A stretch of 64,000 bases of DNA, from positions 19,430,309 through 19,494,308 of the forward strand of contig CM057228.1 in the NCBI GenBank assembly GCA_029891385.1, in the 5' to 3' direction. The stretch is from Erythroxylum novogranatense. Its lineage: Eukaryota; Streptophyta; Magnoliopsida; Malpighiales; Erythroxylaceae. Below the pieces are notes generated by a model. The model was given only the letters and a program-made list of their open reading frames with translations. It did no database searches and had not been told where the DNA came from. Both the position numbers and the translations under genes were made by a program. Shown in pieces: positions 34,215 through 47,499 of the stretch (its first letter is position 1; every line of letters starts with the position of its first letter).

Positions 34215-35730
34215 ATGTTTCTTAGAAGAAAGAAATCGCAAAACCATGGAGAGGACGAACACATTGAGCGAGATGCAAAGGTAGTCAGAAAATGGATATA
34301 GAACGTAACCGCTCTCAATTAGCCCTCACTCTGTTTCAACTGCAGCCTACAAAATTAAAAGAAAAAAGAAAGATTCTGATTGTTTCAATTTCACTGCCAC
34401 TTTACTCGAACTATGGAGAAAGGGCACTGAATGCTTCTTGTACAACTTTCAGGTTAGTGAGCTGAAGGCCGCCATCGGACCCCTGTCAGGACGCAGCTTG
34501 AAATATTGCACCGATGCTTGCTTGAGAAGATACCTGGAAGCCCGGAACTGGAATGTTGACAAAGCAAAGAAAATGTTGGAAGAGACACTCAAATGGAGGG
34601 CCACTTTCAAGCCTGAAGAAATCCACTGGGTATGACAATAATCTTTTTTCCTGCGTTTTATTTTTGGTAAAGTATCACTTCAATCCAATTAATCCACCTT
34701 CTGGTTCAGAGAGTTAAGCTAAATTTAAAGAAATAATAGAGAAGTACCTTCCCTCTGTTAATGGGATTTAAATTTACATAACTAAATTTAAATGGAATCT
34801 TTCTCACCACGATTTGGCCAAATGCCTAACACGTACCGGGAGACTAATATGGGCCAGTTCAGGACTTTTTCGTTATGCATATCTCTACTTGCAATTTTCA
34901 TTTAAAAGGTTATCCTATATCTTCATATTCTACTTGGTCAATTCACCAGCATGAAGTTGCAAAGGAAGGAGAGTGCGGTAAAGTCTCCAGAGCAAATTTT
35001 TGTGATCGATATGGCAGGACTGTGCTAATAATGAGGCCGGGATTGCAGGTCTGAAACAAACCACCTAGATCCTTATGTTCCTATTATTATGTTGATGGTT
35101 GTCTTTCTCCCCGTAACGTCGATCTTCTATGCCAGAAAGCTGCCTGTACAGAAAGCACTATTCCCCATTTGATCTACCTTATCGAAAATAGTATCCTTAA
35201 TCTCGGTGAGGGTCAAGAACAGATGTCATGGTTGATAGACTTCAGTGGCTGGACATTAAACACCAACATATCTGTTAAAGTGGCCCGTGATATCAGTTAC
35301 ATTCTGCAGAACCACTATCCTGAGAGGCTCAATGTTGCATTTCTCTACAATCCTCCTAGGATTTTCGAGGCTTTTTGGAAGGTTTGTGCTCAAGTAAATT
35401 TCTTGCAAGATTATGCAGGCTGCGAGTCTTCTAATCTTTCGTTTTCATTTGCAGGCAATCAAGTATTTCCTGGATCCAAGAACCTTTCATAAGGTGAAGT
35501 TTGTGTACCCAAAAAACAAGGAAAGCGTTGAGCTCATGAAATCTTACTTTGACATCGACAACCTCCCAAGCGAATTCGGAGGAAAGGCTACACTGAAGTA
35601 TGATCACGAGGAGTTCTCAGGGTTAATGGCTCAGGACGATATAAAGACTGCCAAGTTTTGGGGATTTGACGAAAAGCCTGACAACATTGTTGATGGCCAT
35701 TATCAGCACTTGGAGCACCAATCCAATTGA
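34215..35730 (+). CDS. SEC14-like / CRAL-TRIO lipid-transfer protein, paralogue 2
   Basis: Coding exons 34215-34280, 34453-34629, 34950-35048, 35136-35381 and 35455-35730 join in phase 0 and give 287 aa. Exons 1-4 have exactly the lengths found in paralogue 1 (66, 177, 99 and 246 bases). The leader MFLRRKKSQNHGEDEHIER is basic and unlike paralogue 1. The CRAL-TRIO N region (LKYCTDACLRRYLEARNWNV) and the lipid-binding domain (EQMSWLIDFSGW, ILQNHYPERLNVAFLYNPPR, EFGGKATLKYDHEEFSG) are intact. Differences cluster in exon 3 (HEVAKEGECGKVSRANF) and after the WGFDEK near the C-terminus. The last intron is only 73 bases. Expected to be a cytosolic or membrane-peripheral phosphoinositide-binding protein. 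Confidence 0.92.
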
Positions 35731-36870
35731 ACTGCATCCTGATGTTAGAATCTGCTTTTAACTCACCAAGTACACCAATATAAACAACTAGCATTAAGTT
35801 TGTTATCCAAGCTTCCTGTAAACATTACAAACGATGTTTGATATAATGCAACTTAAATCATCATTAGTTTATACTTTTCATTCCTATTTTTAGATGTCAT
35901 GAAAAATTAAGATTGTAATGAATTTAAATGTTATAACTCCAAAGTTTGTAATTTTTTCTGGGTGAAGGATTGGAGATGTGTTGAAACCATTCAACATGAG
36001 CTCCATTTACCTTCTGCAGAGACAAGTACGGAGGAAACAGTATCTCATTTTCTATCAATCTCATTTCTTTAAATCAATTACTGAATTAGTGATTCCTCTT
36101 AGCACGTTGATAAGTTTAAGATCCATTTTTACTACAATACAATCAGGTTCTTATAGATCGCACTCCGAGATTGATGTTCAATGCATGGTAGTCATGGATT
36201 TCAAGTGGTGCAGAATATCAGCTGAATTAGTGGGAGGGATCGTGGTTTCTCACGGTTCCATGCGGAGTAGCACAGGATGTATGAAATACTGGAACTTGTA
36301 GATTTTAATATCATGGTGCTAGGCCATTTTGGCGTGTAAACTTCTGTATCGAAAATACTGATTTTCGACAAGGTGAGCTAACCAGCTGCCAAATTTCACT
36401 GTCTGATTTAGTTGCTGATCGAACACCGCATGCATTTCAAACCTTGACCTAGTAAACTTCCGACCATCAATCGAAGCCATCATTCTTGAGCTGACAACCA
36501 ACACTGAAATGTAATCAGCCAAAGGAATCACACCGACAATTTCTAGAGATTGACCCATGATAATAACAGACTAAGTGTCATTGAAATGCTAGTATGTAAC
36601 CGTCTTATGCTCTATCCAGGCAAATTGATTAATCATTCAATCATGTGTCAAATAAGTAACCGAATTTTTCATTTACCACCGCTAACCTGTTGGGAAATTA
36701 ATGGACATCATATCGGGAGATAAAATAGTTTTATAATTTATGGAATGATTATTTTAATAGAACAACTTGAAATAAAAATATAAAATAAAAATACCAAATA
36801 ATTATTTTAATAAATTTAACTTAAAATAAAATAAAAAAAGTTTAACATAAATCTATTTCGGATATCTTAC
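35731..36870. other. 3' flank and spacer
   Basis: An open frame of 79 codons on the minus strand (36319-36558, starting MGQSLEIVGVIPLADYIS) is uninterrupted, but I recognise no family and no neighbouring exon, so it is not called as a gene. The rest is spacer. Confidence 0.4.
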
Positions 36871-37132
36871 AAGCATCAATTAGACTACTCAAACACGCAA
36901 AACATATCATTGTTTTAACCTTTTCTTGCATTTTGTACTTATCCTATACTTAAATGAATTTATCCTTTTGACTTAAATTTTATTTCAATACTTTTTAGTA
37001 GTTTGGTTACTTAGAAATATGTTCTTTAAGTTGTCTAAAGTGCACCTGTTTTATTGTTTAAAAATCAAGTACACTTTTAGGAGAATTCCTTCCTAACACA
37101 CTCAAATTTCAGGTTTGTCATAAAAGCGATCA
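36871..37132 (+). mobile_element. Truncated 5' LTR of Tat-lineage gypsy element
   Basis: From CATCAATTAGACTACT to AAAGCGATCA this matches the 3' LTR at 47230-47489 by eye, including TTTTATTTCAATACTTTTTAG and ACTTATCCT. The first half of the LTR is missing. ATTTGGCATGCC follows, a plausible decayed tRNA-Asp-type primer site (ATTTGGCGCC in Tat elements). Confidence 0.7.
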
Positions 37133-37376
37133 ATAATTTGGCATGCCTTATGGACCACGATGTCCCATATAAGAAATGAAAAAAAAAATTGCTATACCTT
37201 TAGTCCCAAAGGAAAAAGTACCTACTATAGTAAAGAATGATAGCTTTGTATCCTAAATAATTGAAAATCTTAAGAAGGCAATATCACCTTCAGCTAAGTC
37301 TCCAGCTGGTGAGGCTTTGAAATCAACTTAGCTATCAATAAGAAATGATGTTGTTTACGCAAATAATATTTTAAAG

Positions 37377-37860
37377 TTGAATTTCAATTCAGACTCTATG
37401 GCTGAAGCAACGAAAATGTTGATAGAGAAGATGGATAAACTATCTGTCACTTTAGTGCAAGTTGCTGGGCAAAATTCTTCTTCTCTAGCAAGACAAATTT
37501 TCAAAGGGCTCGAGGTACAACTTATAGTAAATACAATTGAAGCTGGTGAGTGTAGTCATCCTCTAGCTTCTTTCCCTATGGTAGAAAGGTATATTCTTCC
37601 TCATAAAAGATAAGATATTCCTAGTGCACCTGTGCACATTAATCCTATAAATGGTTGACAAGTGGTTAAGCCTCAAGCTCCTGAAAGATAGGGGTTTGGT
37701 TTTGAAATTAAGGTTAATAGACCAACTTATGACTTAGAGGGCAACCTTTTGGCTATAAATCATAATCTTGTTCCCATTATTACTCCTCTACAAATGAGAC
37801 TTCAAGTTGATATAGAAGTCATTAGAGAATATGTTAAAGAACTATATAAGCCTAGTTGAG
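37377..37860 (+). pseudogene. Gypsy gag-like remnant
   Basis: FNSDSMAEATKMLIEKMDKL then LVQVAGQNSSSLARQ is read in one frame, followed after stops by a segment with YDLEGNLLAINHNLVPIITP and a VKELYKPS stretch. This resembles the leader and gag region of Tat-type polyproteins. Weak outside this core. Confidence 0.5.
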
Positions 37861-40729
37861 ATAGATTGATCACTCAGAATTCTATAAGCCTTATCTGGAG
37901 CATATTGACCATAAGAATTCTTATCCCCGTGGATAAAGAATTCTTAAATTTAATTTATTTTCTAATGAAGATATCCAGTCAACTATTAAGTGCATTATCG
38001 TGTTCACTATTTAGTAGAGTGGATTGGTTAATTACGATAACTTCAATAATTTCAACTTTAGTTTGTTTCGAAACTCATTGATAGGCGTGACCTTCTTTTG
38101 ATATACTTTGTTGCTTAAGAATTATGTCATGTTATGGATAGAAATGGAAAGACTGTTTCATACTCATTTTTCTCATACTGAACCTGAAGTCAATGTAGTA
38201 GAGTGACTTAGAAAAGTGGTGAGAATGTAATCATATTCATCACTCTATTCACGAAAATGAGCAGTTGATATCAAATTGTATTTTTAAAGATCAAATATAT
38301 GAGTCAGCTAAAAGGGGCCTCGGTATTAAAATTAAAAAAAATTAAGGTATAGATTCCATGATTTTTATGAATTAGCAACAAAAGTATATGACTACAAAGA
38401 ACATCTTAGCGAAGAAGGGCATTTGAAAAAAGAATTCATAACACTTATTATATGAAAAGAAATCCATTTGGCTCAGCAATGGTTGAAGTCAATATCCTTA
38501 AAACTTGTGTTTGTCTTACCATGGAGTGAAATTCCCTTGAAGTCAAAAGGTAGATCTAAACACAGACTACTTAGATTGAATACATTGGACAACTCCAAAA
38601 TGTAAGAAATCTTTGATTTTTTACTACAGGAAAATTTCATTACTTTACCACCATAATATAATATACCTATAAAAGAGGAAATTCGAGAGAAGGAAAATTA
38701 CAAGTACCATATACTTAGAGTCACTCAACAAGTGCATGCTGGAGATTTAAGAATGTTGTTCAAGATTAGACCAGTAAGAGAATTTTTTTGTTTGCTAAAG
38801 TTGATAAGGCTATATTGATAGATGAAGATCCATTTCCACCGATTGTAATTGTTAAAGCCATTGAGTTTGATTTACAACTTAGCTTGATGTTAAGAAGAAG
38901 TTGAAGGTTGTAGAAGATCATTTAGCATTAGCCATAAATTTAGGTACTGATGTTTTCATGCCTAACTATAATTTGGATGCTAATGCTAAATGTGAGAATT
39001 AAAAGATTCCAAGAATCCAACAAAAGGTAGAGATTACATGACAAAATCACAAGACAGAATTCACTCAAAATTTCAAATAAAAGTATGATGTTTAGACTTC
39101 GATCTTTCAATGTATATAACCTTAACTTAGAGTACCAACTTGGGTGTCCCCATCCTATCAATGGCATCAACTGAGGCATTTGAAAAATCCAATGCCATTA
39201 ATTAAAACTCAAAAGAGAAGGCCTTAACGATAGAGAGTTGTTGCTAATTAGAAAGGGATTATCCATCACCTTTTAGGAAGTTCATCTCAAGGAAGTCACC
39301 TTTTAGAAGATCTATTCCTTTTGAGGAAAGTATTTAGACCCGAAGAACAAAAAAGAACATGTAAAAGTTATCATTAAAAGACAAAATAAATAAAGGAAAG
39401 ACATAATTCTAGATTTCATAGGAAATCACCCTAGTCTAAAAGTCAAGAAGAAGATCCCAGTGAATTCTTCATAGTAGGGGAAATTCTTATGCAGTTGTCT
39501 TATGTTGTTTCTTTTATAAAGCTTCTTACCTCGTTTAGCAAAAATTATGGGAAGAAAGTTGAATCGTGGCATGAGAAAATAGAATGCAAAATATCTATAA
39601 TGGCCATAAGTTTAGGAATTCTATAAAAAGTAGTATTAGAGAAACGACTAATAATATAGCTTAACATATGAGACCCTTGTACATCAAAGCCCATATTAAT
39701 TGTAGATCAACCTCAAGAGTTTTGGTTTAATAATATGTCAACTATAAATATTATATTGACCAAAATGATGGAAGTTTTAGGTAAAAAATGATACGGACTT
39801 GATCCTAATTGAAGTTTCTATTGTCTCATTTATGGGAGAGACTACTAAGACATGGGAAATTCTCCCGGAAAGTTTCCTCATTGGAAACCTTCTTTATTAT
39901 AGACACACATGCGAACTATCAAATTTTGCTTGGAAAAGATTGGATTCACTCCAATTTATACATTCCTTCGTTTCTCTATCAACTTCTGCTTTTGTTGAGA
40001 GAAGACAAAGTGGAAATTGTTTGGGCATATTCTCATCCTTTTTGTTTTAAAGTATATGTGGTAGAGACAAAATTCTATAATGATCAAGTGAAGCCAGTTC
40101 AACTTTGAAAGTTATATTGAGGAGAACGTTCAAAACATAAGGATGAAGAAAAGATAAGATCAAATCGACAAATGTTGGTAAAAATAACTATTATGGTACC
40201 TTTTTTCTTCATTAAAGTCAGAAATGTTGGTAAAAAAACTACCATTTTTCCTGCTAATAGGCTGATGGAGGTTTCGATTATAGAGGAACCAAATAAATAT
40301 GCTTTCATAAAGAGAAGTGGCGGTAGCTGCAACTACAAAAATCAAGTGTCAGATGCAACAAATCGTAGAGAATTCTATGGAATTATAAGGGTGTAAGAAT
40401 GTCGAGTTAGTTTTTAATGAGAAAGAATTCTCACTATAGAATGAGGGTCAAGTTAACAATTTGAAATCTGCTATAAGGAAGATCGACGATTTTAGGAGTC
40501 AGATTTAATAACCACTTAAGAAAGTAAATTTGAGCTTTTTAGGAGAGTTTTGAAGGGGGAGTTATTAGTAAAACATAAATCCAATAATAAGACTAATTAG
40601 TTAAACTCTTGAAGGAATTTAAGGACTATTTTACATAGGACTATACTAAGATACTATGATTGAGTAGAAGGTTAGTAAAGCACAAACTTCCAATAAAGTC
40701 AAAATTTTCTCTTACCATTGACCTCCTAA

Positions 40730-41450
40730 ACGTTGGTCCAAAGAAGTCAAACTAAAATTAAAGAAGAGACTGAAAAGTTATGTAAAGTTGGTTTTATTAG
40801 ACTACTCAAATATATTGAGTGGCTAACAAATGTTGTACTTGTAGTAAAGAAAAATTGCAAGTTAAGAGTGTGTGTTGAATTTAGGGATTTGAATGTTAAT
40901 GCCCCCAAAAATGTGTACACAATGCCAATTTGTAGTTGTTTAATTGATGCAACAATTAAACATTCCTTATTTTCTTTTATGAACTATTTTTTAGTTACAA
41001 TCAGATTCTTATAGTTGAGGACGATATCCCTAAAATAACCTTCAAATGTCTAGATCAACAGGAACATTTGAATGGGTTATGATGCCTTTTGACTTAAAAA
41101 TGTGGAAGTAACTTATTAGAGGGATATGAATGATTTGATTCATCATCTAATATGCCATACATTAGAAGTTTGTACAGATGATATTGTTGTTAAATAAAAA
41201 AAAGTATGGATTATATCTATAAATTTAAGGGAAGCTTTCCAAAGGATGAGAACACATAAGTTGAAGTTAAATCCCTTGAAGTGCATTTTTAGAGGTAAAG
41301 TAGGAAACTTCTTAGGGTTCTTAGTCTATTAAAAGGGAATGAACTAGAAAAAAATAAGGTGAAAGCAGTTCTTGAAGCAAAACTACCTTAAAATAAGACA
41401 AAACTTTAAAGTTTTTTAGGCTAGATAAATTATGTTAGAAGGGCTTATTG
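40730..41450 (+). pseudogene. Gypsy reverse transcriptase remnant
   Basis: TKIKEETEKLCKVGFIRLLK, then KNCKLRVCVEFRDLNVNAPK (the RVCVDYRDLN-like motif), then CTDDIVVK at about 41172-41195, which stands for the catalytic YxDD box with Tyr changed to Cys, then KVKAVLEAKLP and SFLG at 41350-41425. Many stops. Confidence 0.8.
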
Positions 41451-41499
41451 CTAATTTGGTTGATAAAATGAAAGAATTCTCATATCTCTTAAAGTTGAA

Positions 41500-42200
41500 A
41501 ATTTTAAGGGAATTCTGATAGGAAGAAAAACATTAGATGGTATTTGATAAGATGATGAAATAACTAGTTAAACGCCAGTGATGATAGTGCCATAGAAGGG
41601 AATACCTCTGAAGTTATACATTTCTACCATAGATAAATTTATTAGCTGCTGCCAACTCAAAATAATAAGGCAGACCATGAGTAGATTGTTTACTATTTGA
41701 GTAAAATGTTGATGCCAATAGAAAGGAAGTAAATTCCTATCATGAAATTGTGATTGACGCCTATTTTTCTTGTTTAAAATTAAGGCATTATTTGCTTCAA
41801 AATAGGGTATATGTGGTTTTGCAAATCGATTTGATGAAATATAAGCTGAATAAACCAGTCATTTTAAGGAACATTGGAAAGTGGCTTATGACTCTTATAG
41901 ATGTTAATTTGATATATTATCTTTAGAAATCAGTAAAGGGACAAGTGTTAGTAAGCCATCCAATAATAGAAATTCAAGAGGACACGGAGCATTTAGTAGT
42001 TTCCTATGAAAAGAAGCTTTAAGAGTTAAAATTCGATGTTTATAGGATAGAGAAGTCAATTGGCATTGGGGTTTTTATCACTTACCAAATGGAACAAAAA
42101 CTTTTCTTTCTCTTAAGATTGACTTCCTATGTACCAATAATTACGCTTAATATGAGATTCTAATAATTAGGATGGAACTCCTGGTAGATTTTAAAGTTAA
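41500..42200 (+). pseudogene. RNase H-like remnant
   Basis: In mixed frames there is a segment with GIGVFITYQMEQKLFF and LTSYVPIITLNM at about 42063-42155. This is like the second, archaeal-type RNase H domain of Tat elements. Support is limited to these patterns. Confidence 0.4.
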
Positions 42201-42759
42201 AGAAGTTCTCACTATATGATATTCCCAACTAATATTGCGGAAAATGGCAGGAGAATATACACGTGTAAGTATAAATTTGTTCACTTTATTATATAGTTGT
42301 TATTCAATTATTAAAATTATTTGATGAGGTAGAATTCTAACATATTCCTTGAGGAGAGAATTGGGGTGAATGAACATTCTTAAATTGCTTTTGGGATAAG
42401 AATGTTCAAGGATTTAATTCATAAATATGTTGTTATATAAAGAAAATGTCATCCGTCTATCTATAAAAGAGGGATTTCCTTAAATGTCTTCAACATTAAT
42501 AAAGAAGCCATTTAGGATTGGAGGGAATAAATTAAAAAGTTTTTACAGAACATCGATATGAAGATACCTCTCAGAATTAACTTAAAAGCACTCAAATTTT
42601 TTGTTGATTGAAAGAGTCTTATCTCAGCGAGCAGTGATGGACTTCTTTCAAGATGGCTTAGGATGCTAGAGGTATTAACAGTAATAAAGCAATTTTATAA
42701 AGGGGTATGTGGAGGCCATCAGTATGGTATTAAGGTGATTTTACTTGTTAACAACATAT

Positions 42760-43540
42760 TATTTTACTAAATCGACGGTTGCTCAATACATGAAAAAGGT
42801 TAAATAAGTTGATTTAATGCAATTCTTTAAAGAATATATTCTTCAAATATTTAGGATTCTACGGTCAATAATTAGTGACTAAGGAACTATGTTTACTAAA
42901 AAGTTAAATATTTTACTACAGATTATGGCATACAATTACTTAATTTGACTCCCTAGTATGCCCAAGCTAATAGGCAAGATGAGGCATCAAATAAAAGTAT
43001 TTACTGAAATCCTAGAAAAGATGCTATAGGAGAATCCCAAAGAGTGGCATAGGATTTTATTTGAGACCTTATTGGCATATCATACTTTTAAACACGCTAC
43101 TACAAGGATTAGTCCAATTATTTCGACTTATGTCCATGATATTATTCTCCATATAGAAATAGTAATTCCATCTCTAAAAGTGGATAAACAGCATTCTTTA
43201 AAGACGTTTGAATATTTAGATGCAATGATGATGGAATTAATAGATCTAGATGGAGTTTGTCTCTAGGCCTTGAATAACATGATTGTACAAGAAGAGAAAG
43301 TGGCAAAGTTTTACTACAAAAGAGTTCATAATTATGAATTCCAAGAAGTTGATATAGTGTGGAAGTTGATTTTGCCACATGTAATGAAAGACAAAGAGTG
43401 GGGAAAGTGATGCCCTTATTGGGATGGGTCATTCTCAATTCATAGGGTTTTGGTAGGTAAGTGATCTAGCCTAGAAGGTAAACCTTATAGACATTTTGTT
43501 AATGGTAAATATTTAAAACCTTATTTTCCTACTCTATACA
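42760..43540 (+). pseudogene. Gypsy integrase remnant
   Basis: RILRSIISD and GTMFTKKLNIL (catalytic-core style), ENPKEWHRILFETLLAYHTF, then HIEIVIPSLKVDKQ, and the C-terminal part with EEKVAKFYYKRVHNYEFQEV, WKLILPHVMKDKEWGK and VNGKYLKPYFPTLY at about 43497-43540. This order and wording match Tat-lineage integrases. The longest open frame is 43072-43266. Confidence 0.8.
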
Positions 43541-43554
43541 AAAAATCATGAATA

Positions 43555-46500
43555 AAAGAATAAGAATAGAATTCTCTAAATCAAATAACAAAAAACCAAA
43601 ATGATCATCTAAACAATACTTATTATAAAGAAATGAGAAATCCATATTCAAATACACCAACCTATAACCAATAAAATGTTCGCAAAATATAAAGAATTTA
43701 AAGTTAATTCATGTTAAAAGACCAAATCTTGCCTTACTGCTTGATATAGGAAACTTGATCTTTTTTTTGCCTGTTAGACTTATTGCTTCCAAAGGTCGAC
43801 TACTTCCTTTTACCATATTAGTGATTTCCTAGCTCTTTAGCCATTTGTTTGAGCTCATTAAATTCTTGATTGAGCTACTTAACATCCTATTTTAAAGTCT
43901 CTTATTTTTGTTAAAGCACCTCAATGACTCTTTTGTTTTTTGCAACCTGATCCTTTAGGGAATTATATTTTTTCTTCAACTCTTGAATTCTTGCTGAGAT
44001 ATTTTGGGCTTTGGCTTATTCTGCCTCATAATCCCCTTATTGTTTTCTTGGGAGACTTAGTCTTTTATAATAAAAAGTAGTTAAGATAGGATTTCTTAAA
44101 AGAGTAAAATACCTTTTCACTTTTATTCATAAGTCCTTTAATAACAAACAATTAGATTACAAACCAATATAATACATCATACTCAAAATGGAGTTATGTT
44201 GAAACTTAGTCAAGAATTGGAGTTCCTGTTGCATCATGAGTTTTAGGGACTCTTTGATTCTTGTTAACTTCTCATAATTAATTGATGACATAATATAGGA
44301 AGGAATTTTAAGTGACATATCTAAGAAACTTAGATCAAAGGCTTCTTTTGAGGATATTGCATTGTCCAAACATCTCGTGCGTACAAAATATGGAATGAAT
44401 TATAAAAAGTCTAAAGAGTTTTTGTAAGAATGAAGGGAATTCTTAATTTAGCTCTAAAAAAGTGACTTCATTGATTTTTGGGTCAAAAGAACTTTTGATT
44501 ATCCCAAATGTTGGTTCATGGGAAAGGGCAGGAGGTGGTGGGTTTGACACCAAGTAATCTATGAAAGAAAATCAATTATATAAAATTATGGTGAGAATAA
44601 AGTAAAAAAAGTTAGGAAAAATGAGGTACGATCATTGATATCTTCTATAATCTTTTCAGGAGTGGAAGAAGTCTATTTTACAGGGGTAATCTCTTTAGTA
44701 ATAGGATTAGTGGTTCTAGCTTCTTCAAGTAATTAAGTGGTGGAACGAGTTGATTTTTAAGTCGTCTTAACCTTTTTAAAGCTCGAAGCATATGGAGACT
44801 TCTCTTTAAACTTCCTCTTAATTGTAGGGTTTATAGCCATGCTTTTTTATGAGAAGTAGCATTTCCATCTTCTTTACCTTTGGCATTTAGAATTTTGAAA
44901 TCTAAAGCAACAAAAGTTTATGGTTGTGATAAAAATTAAATTATTTCTAAAAGACCAAAGCAATAAGAAGTACCTTTGAGGATGGAAAAATTTGAATGAA
45001 TAACCAATTATTAGTAGCTTTTTTGCCACCAAGAATAGTAAGCCTCTGTATCAACAATACTTGCCTTGGAAATCTTGCACTTTAGATTACGATATTGTTC
45101 AAAGATTTCCTACATGAATTTATCATTAATAGCACTTACTTTGAAGATGGATAATAGGGGGAATTCCTAGGAAAGACCAAGCTACCATCTCCAGAGATAA
45201 GGTAAATAAACCTCAAAGCTTAATGCTATAATAGAAGGGTTAGGCTTCAAAGCCTTGTCACTGCCCACTACAAAAACTCTCTGGTTGGTGTAAGAGAGGA
45301 GGAGTTTTTGATAAATAGTCAAATAAGAAGAGTTAAAAGCTTGAAAAGTTTTAATTAATAAGGTCTTTCAGAGAAGTTCCCAAAATGGTTGAGTTAGTCC
45401 ATTAACCTAGACCTTCAAGTCAATAGAAAACTAAAGATATCTTTAACAAATTTGTTACATAAGCTTGTTGAAAGACAAAGGTGAAAATCTAGGTCTATAG
45501 AAGGAATGCCTTATTTGTCCTTAAGCTTTGGAAAATAGGTGAATGTCTAGAGTTAGCAAACTATACTCATAAATTAAACCTCTGAATAGAGCGATTAGAG
45601 AGTCACCTTCCCATATTCCTATAAAGGAATCCTAAAACGTAGAACCAATAGGAATAAATCTAGTAGAGGCTACTGCTCTGCAAAAGGGAGGAATTCTAGA
45701 CTTGGTTTATTATTTATCGGGTAGAAAATAAACTAATTCATCAAAACCCAAATAAATTTTATATGTTCTTCTTTAGAGATGGGGTTCATAAAAGAAACAC
45801 AACTGTTAACCATTCTATAGTAAAAGAACCATTTAAAGGCACTAAGGCCTAAACCAAAAGTTTCTCAACCAAACCCATAAACTCCTCCCCAACAATAAGT
45901 AAACGAGTCAGAAAGAGAACAATTTTTAGTGAAATAAAGGCATGCCTAAAAGAAAAAATAAAAATTTAGAAAAAGGTTTTTAGAATTTCAAGAAAACAAA
46001 TATTAAATTAGGTTAGTACTGTAGTGAGTTCTTAGACAAAGCTATTAATTAGAGAAGTCATTGCCCCTTTTAAGTAGAATGGTAAAAGGGGTATAACATA
46101 TATACCCATTTAACCCACTAATCCACAGTCTTTAGCTATGGATTAAGAGATTTTAGGGCTTAAGATAAAGAAAATTCCAATGAGAAGCTAATTTAGTCAC
46201 TTCATCTAGGTCATGGGTGAGGAGATTTAGTAGAAGGAGGGACTCCAATAGTCAAAGGTAATCCCTGCTTATGGTCAAAATGTGGAATTCCCCCTAACAT
46301 GTAAAAATGATTTTGATGATTAAGGAAAATAATGAAATTCTTGAATATAGAACAGAGAGAAGTTAAAGGCTTACATTAGTAGCATTCAATTTAGCAGAGT
46401 TGGTAGAGGAGAAAGAAGATGTAAGATATGCAGAGGCCTTAGTGCAAGGAAAGTTCAATGGATTTTGTTGGAATATGCAAAGATTAGGAGAAAGAAAAAT

Positions 46501-46690
46501 TGGAACTAGTAAAAAAGACATAGATTACTTGGAGTTTAAGGTGGTAAATGGTGTGCAATGAGAACAATTTATAGTAAAATGGTCAAACCTTAAGAGATTA
46601 GTAAGAATTTGAAATTCAAATAGAGCAAATCTTTTAGATTCTATAATGGATAGGGACTTAAGAGATTTAAGCACAAAGGAATCTTGATAT
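43555..46690 (-). pseudogene. Possible antisense extra ORF of the Tat element, decayed
   Basis: Translating the minus strand gives only broken pieces, such as DKALKPNPSIIALSFEVYLP (about 45200-45260) and a coiled-coil-like region near 43850-44000. Some Tat elements are known to carry an additional ORF between integrase and 3' LTR, often antisense. The position fits; the sequence evidence alone is weak. Confidence 0.35.
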
Positions 46691-46937
46691 AATCGTTGTG
46701 CCTAAATTTTCCTTAAAGATTCCTTTTGGTTAAGGGTTGTACAAAGATCATCCTGATGACATTTCTAGGCCTCTTCTTCTAGCTAGATTCTCTTTGATTC
46801 CTACATTTCCTAAAGCGGCGACCCATATCAAAGAACTTAATGATGTCCTTAAAATTATTTTACCTAAGTCTGGGAGATCTTTAGTACCATATGTTTGGTC
46901 TTATCACCTAATATTTATAGGGAGGGGGTGGGACAAT

Positions 46938-47489
46938 TGTTAATAAACTAAGAGGAATTTGGCCCATTTGGACTAAAGTGAAAAGGCCTAGTTATCATAA
47001 GTTTCAAGAGTTAATTATATTTCCCATAAATGTTTTAGACACAAAACATAGTAAGAAAGTCCAAAATGTAGGAGGCAGGATACTTGAGAAATAATGGACG
47101 TGTGATGGGTAGTTAGTCAGAATGTGCACATGATGGGAAGACATTTGAAGTTAAAAAGTTACATGAGAATTGTCCGAGGCAGTTACATCTATAAAGATGT
47201 ATAAAGACACCAAAAAGAGAAAAAGAGAAAAGACATCAATTAGACTACTAAAACACACATAACCTGTCATCATTTCGATTTTCTTTACATTTTGTACTTA
47301 TCCTTTACTTAAATAAAATTATCTTTCAACTGAAATTTTATTTCAATACTTTTTAGCAGTTTGATAACTTGGAAATTTATTCGATAAGTTCTTTAAAGAC
47401 CACCTACATCTTTATTTAGAATTCATGCACATTTTTAGGGAATTCCTCCTTGGCATGCTAAAATTCTAGGTTAGTTGTAAAAGCAATCA
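46938..47489 (+). mobile_element. 3' LTR of the Tat element
   Basis: It starts TGTTAATAAACTAAGAGG just after the polypurine run and ends AAAAGCAATCA. The second half aligns with 36871-37132. Length about 552 bases. Confidence 0.7.
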
Positions 47490-47499
47490 ATAGGAGTGA

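Larger units (their letters stand above)
36871..47489 (+). mobile_element. Heavily decayed Ty3/gypsy Tat-lineage retrotransposon
   Basis: The order is truncated LTR, gag-like region (about 37200-38700), RT (about 40730-41450), RNase H-like region (about 41500-42200), integrase (about 42760-43540), a 3.4-kb non-pol region, polypurine run AGGGAGGGGGTGGGA (46918-46933) and 3' LTR (46938-47489). The long extra region between integrase and 3' LTR is typical of Tat. Stops and shifts are dense throughout, so it is old and inactive. Confidence 0.8.

Noticed and set aside
36319..36558. 79-codon minus-strand open frame as a gene
   Set aside because: No recognised domain, no neighbouring exon and no promoter evidence.
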